NCBI GenBank assembly: GCA_963785115.1 | Contig: CAWATY010000009.1 | Span: 186,001-250,000 of the forward strand | From: JACCWP01 sp963785115 | GTDB lineage: Bacteria > Actinomycetota > Actinomycetes > Propionibacteriales > Nocardioidaceae | Length of the DNA stretch: 64,000 bases | Direction: 5' to 3' | Part shown: one piece after another, positions 43,004 through 50,896 of the stretch | Layout: each line of letters begins with the position of its first letter | Numbering within the stretch: the stretch's first letter is position 1 | The notes under the pieces: generated by a model | The model's input: the letters and a program-made list of their open reading frames with translations, nothing else | What the model was told of the DNA's origin: nothing | Databases searched by the model: none | Translations under genes and position numbers: made by a program

Positions 43004-43756
43004 ATGCCGCTGACGCCTGAGGACGTGCGCAACAAGCGCTTTACGCCTGTCCGGCTCCGTGAGGGCTACGACATGGGGGAGGTCGACCAGTTCCTCGACG
43101 AGGTCGAGGCCGAGCTGGAGCGGCTGACCACCGAGAACACGGACCTGCGCACCAAGCTGGAGGCCGCCTCGAGCGCGGTCCCCGCAGCGGCTCCGCCGCC
43201 CCCCATCCCCGAGCCCGAGCCGGTCCCCGAGGTCGTCGCGGCGCCGCCACCCGAGCCCGAGCCCGAGCCGGAGCCGATGCCGGTCGTGGCAGCACCGACG
43301 AGCGTCGCCGAGGCATCCGGCGCGGCCGCCCGGCTGCTGGAGATCGCCACCCGCAACGCCGACGAGGTGGTGGCCGACGCCAAGAACCAGGCCGACACCA
43401 TCCTGGCCGAGGCGCACACCAAGTCCGAGCGGCTGGAGAACGAGGCCCGCGGCAAGGCCGACCGGCTGGAGTCCGACGCCCGCGCCCGCGCCGACAAGCT
43501 GGACTCCGAGACCGCCGCCAAGCGCACCCAGCTGTTCGGCGACCTCGAGCGCGACCGCGACAAGCTCACCCGCGAGGTGGAGCACCTGCGGGCGTTCGAG
43601 CGGGAGTACCGCAGCCGGCTGAAGAACTACTTCACCGCGCAGCTCGCCCAGCTCGAAGGCGACGAGGGCGCCTCCGCACCCCTGCCGGGGTCGGAGACCG
43701 ACCACACTCCGAAGCGGCTGCGCACGCTGCTCGGTGAGGAGCAGGGCCAGGTCTGA
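43004..43756 (+). CDS. divIVA: Polar growth protein DivIVA (Wag31)
   Basis: 250 aa. The N-terminal lipid-binding domain is PLTPEDVRNKRFTPVRLREGYDMGEVDQFLDEVEAEL. A Pro/Glu-rich linker (PIPEPEPVPEVV, PEPEPEPEPMP) of about 55 residues leads to a long coiled coil (ADTILAEAHTKSERLENEARGKADRLES). It marks negatively curved poles and organises tip growth. The Pro-Glu linker is a common, variable feature of actinobacterial Wag31. Confidence 0.95.
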   Translation: MPLTPEDVRNKRFTPVRLREGYDMGEVDQFLDEVEAELERLTTENTDLRTKLEAASSAVPAAAPPPPIPEPEPVPEVVAAPPPEPEPEPEPMPVVAAPTSVAEASGAAARLLEIATRNADEVVADAKNQADTILAEAHTKSERLENEARGKADRLESDARARADKLDSETAAKRTQLFGDLERDRDKLTREVEHLRAFEREYRSRLKNYFTAQLAQLEGDEGASAPLPGSETDHTPKRLRTLLGEEQGQV

Positions 43757-43793
43757 CCGGCCGGCCGGTCCGACGCGCCGCCGGAGCCGGTTG

Positions 43794-43822
43794 TTGATGC
43801 CGTGGGTGGTGGCCCATATCCT
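43794..43822 (+). promoter_or_regulatory. Promoter of the DksA-type fusion gene
   Basis: TTGATG (43794-43799), 17 nt, TATCCT (43817-43822) give a good sigma-A promoter. The ATG at 43890 is 67 nt downstream, with GAGGGGCGA before it. It begins a new unit after divIVA. Confidence 0.5.
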
Positions 43823-43889
43823 CTCGGCACCTCGACCGGGACGTGTGTCCCTGCCCGGTCGCCCGACAGTCTGACGAGGGGCGACACCG

Positions 43890-44747
43890 ATGGCCGCGGC
43901 GAAGAAGTCTCCGGCGAAGAAGTCCCCGGGCAAAAAGTCTCCGGCGAAGAAGTCCGCGGCGAAGAAGTCTTCGGCCAAGAAGACCACGGCGACGAAGACG
44001 GCGGCGAAGAAGTCCGCGAAGAAGGTGCCCGCGAAGAAGTCCCCGGTCAAGAAGTCGGCGGCGAAGAAGTCGGCGGCGAAGAAGTCGGCGGCGAAGAAGT
44101 CCGCGGCGAAGAAGTCCGCGGCGAAGAAGTCCGCGGCGAAGAAGTCCCCGGCGAAGAAGTCCCCGGCGAAGAAGGCCCCGGCGAAGAAGTCCGCGAAGAA
44201 GTCTCCGGTCAAGAAGTCGGCGGCGAAGAAGTCCGCGGCGAAGAAGGCCCCGGCGAAGAAGGCCCCGGCGAAGAAGGCCCCGGCCAAGAAGGCCCCGGCC
44301 AAGAAGGCCCCGGCCAAGAAGACCGCGGCGAAGAAGTCCCGCTCGACCCGCGGCCCCTCGCTCCCTGTCCTTCCGGGCGAGCGGCCGTGGACCACGGGCG
44401 AGGTCGCCGAGGTGCGCGCCGAGCTGCACATGGAGCGCGACCGGCTGCTCGGCGAGATCTCCTCGGCCGAGGAGGACATCGCCGCGCTGCTGCGTGACGG
44501 CGGAGACGGTGCCGGCAACGACCAGGCCGACATCGGGTCCAGCGCCCTCGAGCGCGACGCCGAGATGTCGCTGGCCAACAACACCCGCGAGATGCTGTTC
44601 CAGGTCGACCGGGCGCTGACCCGCCTCGACGACGGCAGCTACGGCATCTGCGAGTCGTGCGGCAACCCCATCGGCAAGCGCCGGTTGATGGCGTTCCCGC
44701 GTGCCACACTGTGCATGACATGCAAGCAACGCCAGGAGCGCCGCTGA
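43890..44747 (+). CDS. Lysine-rich H1-like N-terminus fused to DksA/TraR zinc-finger protein
   Basis: 285 aa. Residues 1-152 are almost only Ala, Lys, Ser and Pro in AAKKS/PAKKS pentapeptides, like eukaryotic histone H1 tails. Residues about 165-285 are a DksA/TraR domain: VRAELHMERDRLLGEISSAEEDIAALL, ADIGSSALERDAEMSLANNTREMLFQVDRAL, then CESC-X17-CMTC, a four-Cys zinc finger. The DksA part may act on RNA polymerase; the tail should bind DNA. I do not see the DxxDxA fingertip of E. coli DksA. The tail is encoded by near-identical 15-nt DNA repeats. lspA overlaps its end. Confidence 0.85.
   Translation: MAAAKKSPAKKSPGKKSPAKKSAAKKSSAKKTTATKTAAKKSAKKVPAKKSPVKKSAAKKSAAKKSAAKKSAAKKSAAKKSAAKKSPAKKSPAKKAPAKKSAKKSPVKKSAAKKSAAKKAPAKKAPAKKAPAKKAPAKKAPAKKTAAKKSRSTRGPSLPVLPGERPWTTGEVAEVRAELHMERDRLLGEISSAEEDIAALLRDGGDGAGNDQADIGSSALERDAEMSLANNTREMLFQVDRALTRLDDGSYGICESCGNPIGKRRLMAFPRATLCMTCKQRQERR
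43902..44340. repeat. 15-nt coding repeat, about 29 units
   Basis: Imperfect 15-nt units of the type GCGGCGAAGAAGTCC (Ala-Ala-Lys-Lys-Ser) run head to tail inside the fusion gene. Variants change the Ala/Pro codon or the Ser codon. Some consecutive units near 44055-44150 are identical, a setting prone to slippage and length change. Confidence 0.85.
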
Positions 44748-45271
44748 CGGCCGACGCGGACCCTGCCGACCGCTCCGCCGCGAGGCGCACCCGCCTGGTG
44801 CTGGTCGTCGCGGCGGTCGTCTGGCTGGCCGACGCCGCGTCCAAGGTGATCGCCGTCAACCTCCTCGCCGACCGGGAGCCGGTCGAGCTCGTGCCGCGCG
44901 TCCTCACGCTCACCCTCACCCGCAACCCAGGCGCCGCCTTCAGCATCGGCACCGGCGTGACCGTCCTGCTGACCGCCGTCGCATGTGTCGTGGTGCTCGT
45001 GGTCCTCCGACTGTCCGGCCGGGTCCGCAGCACCGGCTGGGCGTGGGCGCTCGGCCTGCTGCTGGGCGGCGCGCTCGGCAACCTCACCGACCGGTTGCTG
45101 CGCGAGCCCGGGCCGTTCCGGGGCCACGTCGTCGACTTCCTGCAGCTGCCCCGGTGGCCGGTGTTCAACCTCGCCGACTCCTGCATCGTGACGGCGGCGC
45201 TGCTGATCGCGCTGCTCTCGTTGCGCGGGACCACGCTGGACGGCTCCCGCCATCCGGAGCCCAAGGGGTGA
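44720..45271 (+). CDS. lspA: Lipoprotein signal peptidase
   Basis: 183 aa, four membrane helices. Catalytic Asps are in LGNLTDRLLREPG and VFNLADSCIV; the signature LTRNPGAAFSIG is present. It cleaves signal peptides of diacylated prolipoproteins, and the lipoprotein at 57181 is a likely client. ATG 44720 overlaps the previous gene by 28 nt. An AGGAG sits at 44731-44735 inside the proposed reading frame, before an in-frame CTG, so the true start is not certain. It overlaps rluD by 4 nt. Confidence 0.92.
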   Translation: MQATPGAPLTADADPADRSAARRTRLVLVVAAVVWLADAASKVIAVNLLADREPVELVPRVLTLTLTRNPGAAFSIGTGVTVLLTAVACVVVLVVLRLSGRVRSTGWAWALGLLLGGALGNLTDRLLREPGPFRGHVVDFLQLPRWPVFNLADSCIVTAALLIALLSLRGTTLDGSRHPEPKG

Positions 45272-46194
45272 GCACGGACCGCACGCTGCCCGTCCCCGAC
45301 GGCCTCGACGGCGACCGACTGGATACCGCCTTGGCCCGCATGCTGGGCCTGTCGCGGACCCGCGCGGCGGAGCTGGTCGACACCGGGCAGGTCACCGTTG
45401 ACGGCAGCGTCCCGGCGCGCTCCGAGCGGGTTCGCGCGGGCGCCTGGCTGGAGGTCCGGCTGCCGCCTGCCCCCGAGGCGGTGACCGTGGTCCCCCGGCG
45501 GGTCGACGGACTGTCGGTCGTGCACGACGACAACGATCTGGTCGTCGTCGACAAGCCGGTGGGGGTGGCGGTGCACCCGAGCCCGGGTTGGACCGGTCCC
45601 ACCGTGCTCGGCCACCTTGCCGCTGCGGGCGTCGACGTCGCGACCTCCGGCGCCGCGGAGCGGCAGGGCGTGGTGCAGCGTCTCGACGTCGGCACCAGCG
45701 GGCTGATGGTGGTCGCCAAGTCTGAGCGGGCCTACACCGAGCTCAAGCGCGCCTTCCGCGAGCGCACCGTCGACAAGACCTACCACGCGCTCGTGCAGGG
45801 CCGGCCCGACCCGCTGCGCGGCACGGTCGACGCACCGATCGCGCGACACCCGCGGCACGACTACCGCTGGGCGGTCGTGGCCGGCGGCAAGGACAGCGTC
45901 ACCCACTACGAGACGCTCGAGGCGCACCGGTGGGCCAGCCTGCTGGAGATCCGCCTCGAGACCGGTCGCACCCACCAGATCCGAGTGCACATGAGCGCGC
46001 TGCACCACCCCTGCGTCGGCGACCTGACCTACGGCGCAGACCCGGTCCTCGCCGATCGCCTGGGGCTTGAGCGGCAGTGGCTGCACGCGGTGCGGCTGGC
46101 CTTCGAGCATCCCGGCAGCGGCGAGCGGGTGACGTATCAGTCCGCCTACCCCACCGATCTGACGACCGCGCTCGAGCGGGTGCGGGAGGGGTGA
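45268..46194 (+). CDS. rluD: RluA-family pseudouridine synthase (RluD type)
   Basis: 308 aa. An N-terminal S4 domain (LDTALARMLGLSRTRAAELVDTGQVTVDG) is followed by the synthase domain with catalytic Asp in VQRLDVGTSGLMVVAK and the motif RLETGRTHQIRVHMSALHHPCVGD. The family isomerises uridines in rRNA or tRNA; RluD acts on 23S helix 69. lspA-rluD is a frequent pair. GTGA overlaps on both sides. Confidence 0.9.
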   Translation: MSTDRTLPVPDGLDGDRLDTALARMLGLSRTRAAELVDTGQVTVDGSVPARSERVRAGAWLEVRLPPAPEAVTVVPRRVDGLSVVHDDNDLVVVDKPVGVAVHPSPGWTGPTVLGHLAAAGVDVATSGAAERQGVVQRLDVGTSGLMVVAKSERAYTELKRAFRERTVDKTYHALVQGRPDPLRGTVDAPIARHPRHDYRWAVVAGGKDSVTHYETLEAHRWASLLEIRLETGRTHQIRVHMSALHHPCVGDLTYGADPVLADRLGLERQWLHAVRLAFEHPGSGERVTYQSAYPTDLTTALERVREG

Positions 46195-46688
46195 GCGGCG
46201 AACTGCAGCTGCGGCCGCTCGCCGAGGGGGAGTCCGATGCGGCCGTCGGGGTGCACCTGGCGGCCCGGAGGGGTGCCGTGGCGCAGGGCACCATGCCGCC
46301 GCCCGTGCACCCGGAGTCCGATGCACCCCGGTGGTTCGCCGAGGAGGTGCTGGGGCGACGCGAGATCTGGGTGGCGGAGTCCGGCGGCGAGGTCGTGGGT
46401 CTGCTGGTGCTCGACGAGGCCTTCCTGGACCAGCTCTACGTGCTGCCCGAGCACCAGGGTCGGGGCATCGGGACCGCGCTGCTGCAGCTGGCCATGTCGC
46501 TGCGCCCGGGCGGCTTCGAGCTGTGGGTCTTCGAGGTCAACGCGCCCGCCATCGGGCTCTACGAGCGGTACGGGATGACCGTGGTCGAGCGCGGCGACGG
46601 CTCGGGCAACGTGGAGGGCGAGCCCGACCTGCGGTACGCCTGGACGGGTTCGAGTGTCGGTGCCACCGGCGACGGTGGGCTCGCGTAG
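46191..46688 (+). CDS. GNAT family N-acetyltransferase
   Basis: 165 aa. LRPLAEGESDAAVGVHLAARR is followed by the core DQLYVLPEHQGRGIGTALLQLAM, where QGRGIGTA is the acetyl-CoA loop, and VNAPAIGLYERYGMTVVERGDG. The acceptor is unknown. GTG overlaps the rluD stop, so it is in the lspA-rluD unit. TAGGCT at 46686-46691, overlapping its stop, may be the -10 for dnaE1. Confidence 0.85.
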   Translation: MSGELQLRPLAEGESDAAVGVHLAARRGAVAQGTMPPPVHPESDAPRWFAEEVLGRREIWVAESGGEVVGLLVLDEAFLDQLYVLPEHQGRGIGTALLQLAMSLRPGGFELWVFEVNAPAIGLYERYGMTVVERGDGSGNVEGEPDLRYAWTGSSVGATGDGGLA

Positions 46689-46801
46689 GCTCGGCGACGC
46701 CTTCCCCTGCCGCCGGCAACGGCTCGCGTCCTCGCCCGAGGCAGCGGCCCGCAGAGCCGACGTGGCAGCCCTGCCCGCACCACCTGGAGGCCGCTCAGCC
46801 C

Positions 46802-49800
46802 ATGTCGAGCAACTCGTCGTTCGTGCACCTGCACGTCCACACCGAGTACTCCATGCTCGACGGCGCGGCCAGGTTGCCGGAGCTGTTCGCCCGTACCGTC
46901 GAGCTGGACATGTCGGCGCTGGCGATGACCGACCACGGCAACGTGTTCGGCGCCTATGACTTCTACGCCAAGGCGCGGGCTGCCGGGGTCAAGCCCATCA
47001 TCGGCATGGAGGCCTACCTCACGCCCGGCACCCACCGGTCCGAGCGTCGCCGGGTGCGCTGGAACCAGGGCGGCGACGACGACGTCTCCGGCGGAGGCGC
47101 CTTCACCCACATGACCCTGCTGGCCGACAGCACCACCGGGATGCACAACCTCTTCCGGCTGTCGTCGCGCTCCAGCCTGGAGGGCTTCTTCTACAAGCCT
47201 CGGGCCGACCGCGAGCTGCTCGCCGAATACTCCGAGGGGCTGATCGGCACCACCGGCTGCCCCTCCGGCGAGGTGCAGACCTGGCTGCGGATCGGCGACT
47301 ACGACAAGGCCCGCCAGTCGGCCGCCGAGTTCCGCGACATCTTCGGCGAGGGCAACTTCTTCCTCGAGCTGATGGACCACGGTCTCTCGATCGAGACCCG
47401 GGTCCGCGATGACCTGCTGCGTCTCGGTCGCGACCTCGGGCTGCCGATGATCGCGACCAACGACTCCCACTACACCCACGCCGATGACGCCGACGCCCAT
47501 GAGGCGCTGCTGTGCGTTCAATCGGGCAAGACGCTGGCCGACCCCAACCGGTTCAAGCTCGAGGGACACGACTACTACCTCAAGTCGCCGGCCGAGATGC
47601 GCTCGCTGTGGGAGGACAAGTTCGACCTGCCGGAGGCGTGTGACAACACCCTGCTGATCGCCGAGCGCTGCGACGTGACGTACGACGAGCAGGCCAACTA
47701 CATGCCCCGCTACCCGGTACCCGACGGTGAGACGGAGCAGACCTGGTTCGTCAAGCAGGTCGAGCGTGGACTGCACGAGCGCTACCCCGGCGGCATCAGC
47801 CACGACGTCCGGCAACGAGCCGACTACGAGGCCGGGATCATCGCCCAGATGGGTTTCGCCGGCTACTTCCTGGTGGTCGCCGACTTCATCAACTGGGCCA
47901 AGGACAACGGCATCCGGGTCGGTCCCGGCCGCGGTTCGGGCGCCGGCTCGATCGCCGCTTACGCCCTGCGCATCACCGACCTCGACCCGCTGGTGCACGG
48001 CCTGATCTTCGAGCGGTTCCTCAACCCCGAGCGGGTGTCGATGCCCGACTTCGACATCGACTTCGATGAGCGCCGGCGCGGCGAGGTCATCCGCTACGTC
48101 ACCGACAAGTACGGCGACGACCGCGTGGCCCAGATCGTCACCTACGGCACGATCAAGGCCAAGCAGGCGGTCAAGGACGCGTCTCGCGTGCTCGGCTACC
48201 CGTTCGCCATGGGTGAGCGCATCACCAAGGCGATGCCTGCGGCCGTCATGGGCAAGGACGTCCCGCTCTCGCAGGTCTTCGACCCCACCCACCAGCGCTA
48301 TGGGGAGGGTGCCGAGTTCCGGGCGTTGGTCGACGCCGACCCCGACGTGGCCAAGGTGGTCGAGACCGCCAAGGGCCTCGAGGGTCTCAAGCGGCAGTGG
48401 GGGGTGCACGCGGCCGGGGTCATCATGAGCAGCGAACCGTTGCTCGACCTGATCCCGATCATGCGGCGCGAGCAGGACGGCGCGATCATCACGCAGTTCG
48501 ACTACCCGACCTGCGAGGCCCTGGGCCTGATCAAGATGGACTTCCTGGGCCTGCGCAACCTCACGGTCCTCGACGACGCGCTGGCCAACATCACCGCAAA
48601 CCGCGGCGAGACCGTCGTGCTCGAAGACCTCGCGCTCGACGACCCCACGACGTTCGCCCTGATGTCCCGCGGCGAGACGCTCGGGGTCTTCCAGCTCGAC
48701 GGCGGACCGATGCGCGCACTGCTGCGTTCCATGCGCCCGGACAGCTTCGCCGACATCTCGGCGGTCGGTGCGCTCTACCGGCCCGGCCCGATGGGCGCCG
48801 ACTCACACAACAAGTACGCGAACCGCAAGAACGGCCGCGAGCCGATCACGCCCCTGCATCCCGAGCTCGCCGAGCCCTTGCAGGAGCTCCTCGACGAGAC
48901 CTACGGCCTGCTGGTGTACCAGGAGCAGGTCATCGCGATCGCCCAGCACCTGGCGGGCTACTCGGTCGGGCAGGCCGACCTGCTGCGCAAGGCGATGGGC
49001 AAGAAGAAGCGCGACGTGCTCGACGCCGAGCTGGTGCGCTTCTCTGCCGGGATGCGCGAGCGAGGGTTCTCCGACCACGCCATCACGACGCTGTGGGACG
49101 TGCTGGTCCCGTTCTCCGACTACGCCTTCAACAAGGCGCACTCGGCGGCCTACGGCGTCGTCTCGTACTGGACGGCTTACCTCAAGGCCAACTACCCCGC
49201 CGAGTACATGGCCGCTCTGCTCACCAGCACCAAGGACGACAAGGACAAGTCCGCGATCTACCTCGGCGAGTGCCGACGGATGGGCATCCAGGTGCTGCCC
49301 CCCGACGTCAACGAGTCCGCCGGGACCTTCACCCCGGTGGGCACCGACATCCGCTTCGGGCTGACCGCGATCCGCAATGTCGGCAGCAACGTCGTCGCGG
49401 GGATCGTGGAGGCGCGCGAGACGAAGGGCCGCTACACCGACTTCGCCGACTTCCTCGACAAGGTGCCGGCGCTGGTGTGCAACAAACGGGTCATCGAGTC
49501 CCTGGCGAAGGCCGGCGCCTTCGACTCGCTGCGCCACCGGCGCCGGGCCCTGGTGGCCGTCCACGAGGAGGCCGTTGACGCGGTCGTCGACATCAAGCGC
49601 AACGAGGCGATCGGGCAGGACTCGCTGTTCGGGGGGCTCGACGACGACGTGTTCGGCTCGGTCAACGTGCAGGTGCCGGAGATCGACGAGTGGGACAAGC
49701 AGACCCTGCTCGGCTACGAGCGCGAGATGCTCGGCCTGTACGTGTCCGACCACCCGCTGTTCGGCCTGGAGCAGGTGCTGTCGTCAGCGAGCGACTGCAC

Positions 49801-50329
49801 GATCGGCGCCCTGCTGGCCGACGAGGAGCGTGAGGACGGCAGCCAGGTGACCGTGGCCGGTCTGGTCACCGCGGTGCAGCGCAAGGTGACCAGGAAGGGC
49901 GACACCTGGGCCGTCGTGACGCTCGAGGACCTGGAGGGCGCCGTCTCGGTGATGGCCTTCCCGTCCACCTACCAGCTCTCCGCCCCGTTGCTGGTCGAGG
50001 ACTCGATCGTCGTGGTCAAGGGCCGGCTCCGTCGGCGCGACGACGTGCCCGAGCTGCACGCCAGCGAGCTGCGTGTCCCTGACCTCGACAAGCCGGGCGA
50101 CGGCCCCGTCGTGATCAGTCTGCCCGCCGTGCGGTGCACGCCGCCGACGGTCGAGCAGCTCAAGGACGTCCTGGCGACGCATCCCGGGGCGACCGAGGTC
50201 CACCTGCGGTTGCAGGCGCGCGCCTCCACGACCCTGATGCGGCTCGACGAGCGGTTGCGCGTCACGCCCACCCCGGCGCTGATGGCCGACCTCAAGGCCC
50301 TGCTCGGGCCGCGGTGCCTCTCCCCGTGA
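46802..50329 (+). CDS. dnaE1: Replicative DNA polymerase III alpha subunit DnaE1
   Basis: 1175 aa, the normal length. The PHP domain is intact (FVHLHVHTEYSMLDGAARL, MTDHGNVFG), so it may proofread as in mycobacterial DnaE1. Polymerase catalytic Asps lie in MPDFDIDFDERRRGEV (D416, D418, D420). The fingers, beta-binding region (GQDSLFGGLDDD, with a QDSLF clamp motif) and an OB domain (VTVAGLVTAVQRKVTRKGD) follow. ATG 46802. It is the main chromosomal replicase; compare the degenerate PHP of DnaE2 at 12103. Overlaps the next gene by 4 nt. Confidence 0.97.
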   Translation: MSSNSSFVHLHVHTEYSMLDGAARLPELFARTVELDMSALAMTDHGNVFGAYDFYAKARAAGVKPIIGMEAYLTPGTHRSERRRVRWNQGGDDDVSGGGAFTHMTLLADSTTGMHNLFRLSSRSSLEGFFYKPRADRELLAEYSEGLIGTTGCPSGEVQTWLRIGDYDKARQSAAEFRDIFGEGNFFLELMDHGLSIETRVRDDLLRLGRDLGLPMIATNDSHYTHADDADAHEALLCVQSGKTLADPNRFKLEGHDYYLKSPAEMRSLWEDKFDLPEACDNTLLIAERCDVTYDEQANYMPRYPVPDGETEQTWFVKQVERGLHERYPGGISHDVRQRADYEAGIIAQMGFAGYFLVVADFINWAKDNGIRVGPGRGSGAGSIAAYALRITDLDPLVHGLIFERFLNPERVSMPDFDIDFDERRRGEVIRYVTDKYGDDRVAQIVTYGTIKAKQAVKDASRVLGYPFAMGERITKAMPAAVMGKDVPLSQVFDPTHQRYGEGAEFRALVDADPDVAKVVETAKGLEGLKRQWGVHAAGVIMSSEPLLDLIPIMRREQDGAIITQFDYPTCEALGLIKMDFLGLRNLTVLDDALANITANRGETVVLEDLALDDPTTFALMSRGETLGVFQLDGGPMRALLRSMRPDSFADISAVGALYRPGPMGADSHNKYANRKNGREPITPLHPELAEPLQELLDETYGLLVYQEQVIAIAQHLAGYSVGQADLLRKAMGKKKRDVLDAELVRFSAGMRERGFSDHAITTLWDVLVPFSDYAFNKAHSAAYGVVSYWTAYLKANYPAEYMAALLTSTKDDKDKSAIYLGECRRMGIQVLPPDVNESAGTFTPVGTDIRFGLTAIRNVGSNVVAGIVEARETKGRYTDFADFLDKVPALVCNKRVIESLAKAGAFDSLRHRRRALVAVHEEAVDAVVDIKRNEAIGQDSLFGGLDDDVFGSVNVQVPEIDEWDKQTLLGYEREMLGLYVSDHPLFGLEQVLSSASDCTIGALLADEEREDGSQVTVAGLVTAVQRKVTRKGDTWAVVTLEDLEGAVSVMAFPSTYQLSAPLLVEDSIVVVKGRLRRRDDVPELHASELRVPDLDKPGDGPVVISLPAVRCTPPTVEQLKDVLATHPGATEVHLRLQARASTTLMRLDERLRVTPTPALMADLKALLGPRCLSP

Positions 50330-50826
50330 GCCGTGGGCGGGCCCTGCTGCTCGGCGTCGGGCTCCCGGTCCTGGTGTTGGGCGCCGCCGGTGTCGCGGGC
50401 GCCGGCCTGTGGGTGTGGTGGGCCGACCCGCCCGACCGGAGCGAGGTGACGGCCACCAACCTCGAGCTGCTGGTCGGCCAGATGTTCGGTGTGGAGGCGC
50501 GCTACGCGGCGATCGGCCTGGCGCTCGGGGCGGTGGTGGCCGCCGCGCTCACGCTGGCGCTCCGCCGGGTCGGGTGGATGCTCGTCGTCGGGATCACCCT
50601 CGGCGCGATCGCCGCCGCGGTGGTGTCGTACTGGCTGGGCGTCTGGTGGGGTCCCCAGCCGCCGAGCGGCGTGGAGCGCGGCGACCTGCTCTCGGGGGCG
50701 CTGGTCGTGATGGCCAAGGGGTTGTTCCTCTCCTGGCCGGTCGGGGCGCTCGCCGCGCTCTGGCTGGTGGTGTGGGCCGTCGAGCGCCGCGACGACGCCG
50801 GGCTGCCCGATCTGCCGCCGGTCTGA
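50326..50826 (+). CDS. Four-helix membrane protein of unknown function
   Basis: 166 aa. Hydrophobic helices lie at about 5-27 (ALLLGVGLPVLVLGAAGVAGAG), 60-82 (AAIGLALGAVVAAALTLAL), 85-110 (VGWMLVVGITLGAIAAAVVSYWLG) and 128-150. The first loop (WADPPDRSEVTATNLELLVGQMFGVEARY) is external. This pattern resembles DUF2567-type proteins but I am not sure. GTG 50326 overlaps the dnaE1 stop. Confidence 0.75.
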   Translation: MSRGRALLLGVGLPVLVLGAAGVAGAGLWVWWADPPDRSEVTATNLELLVGQMFGVEARYAAIGLALGAVVAAALTLALRRVGWMLVVGITLGAIAAAVVSYWLGVWWGPQPPSGVERGDLLSGALVVMAKGLFLSWPVGALAALWLVVWAVERRDDAGLPDLPPV

Positions 50827-50896
50827 GGGGGCGAGCAGTTACCCTGTCCTGCCGGGTCTCCTGCGGAGGGAGACGGGGGATCGGAGAGGTGACAGC

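Noticed and set aside
43632..44729. Minus-strand frames opposite the lysine-rich gene giving LLRRGLLRRG or FFAADFFA repeats
   Set aside because: These are reverse readings of the 15-nt repeat. The plus strand has the promoter, the ribosome site and the DksA zinc finger.
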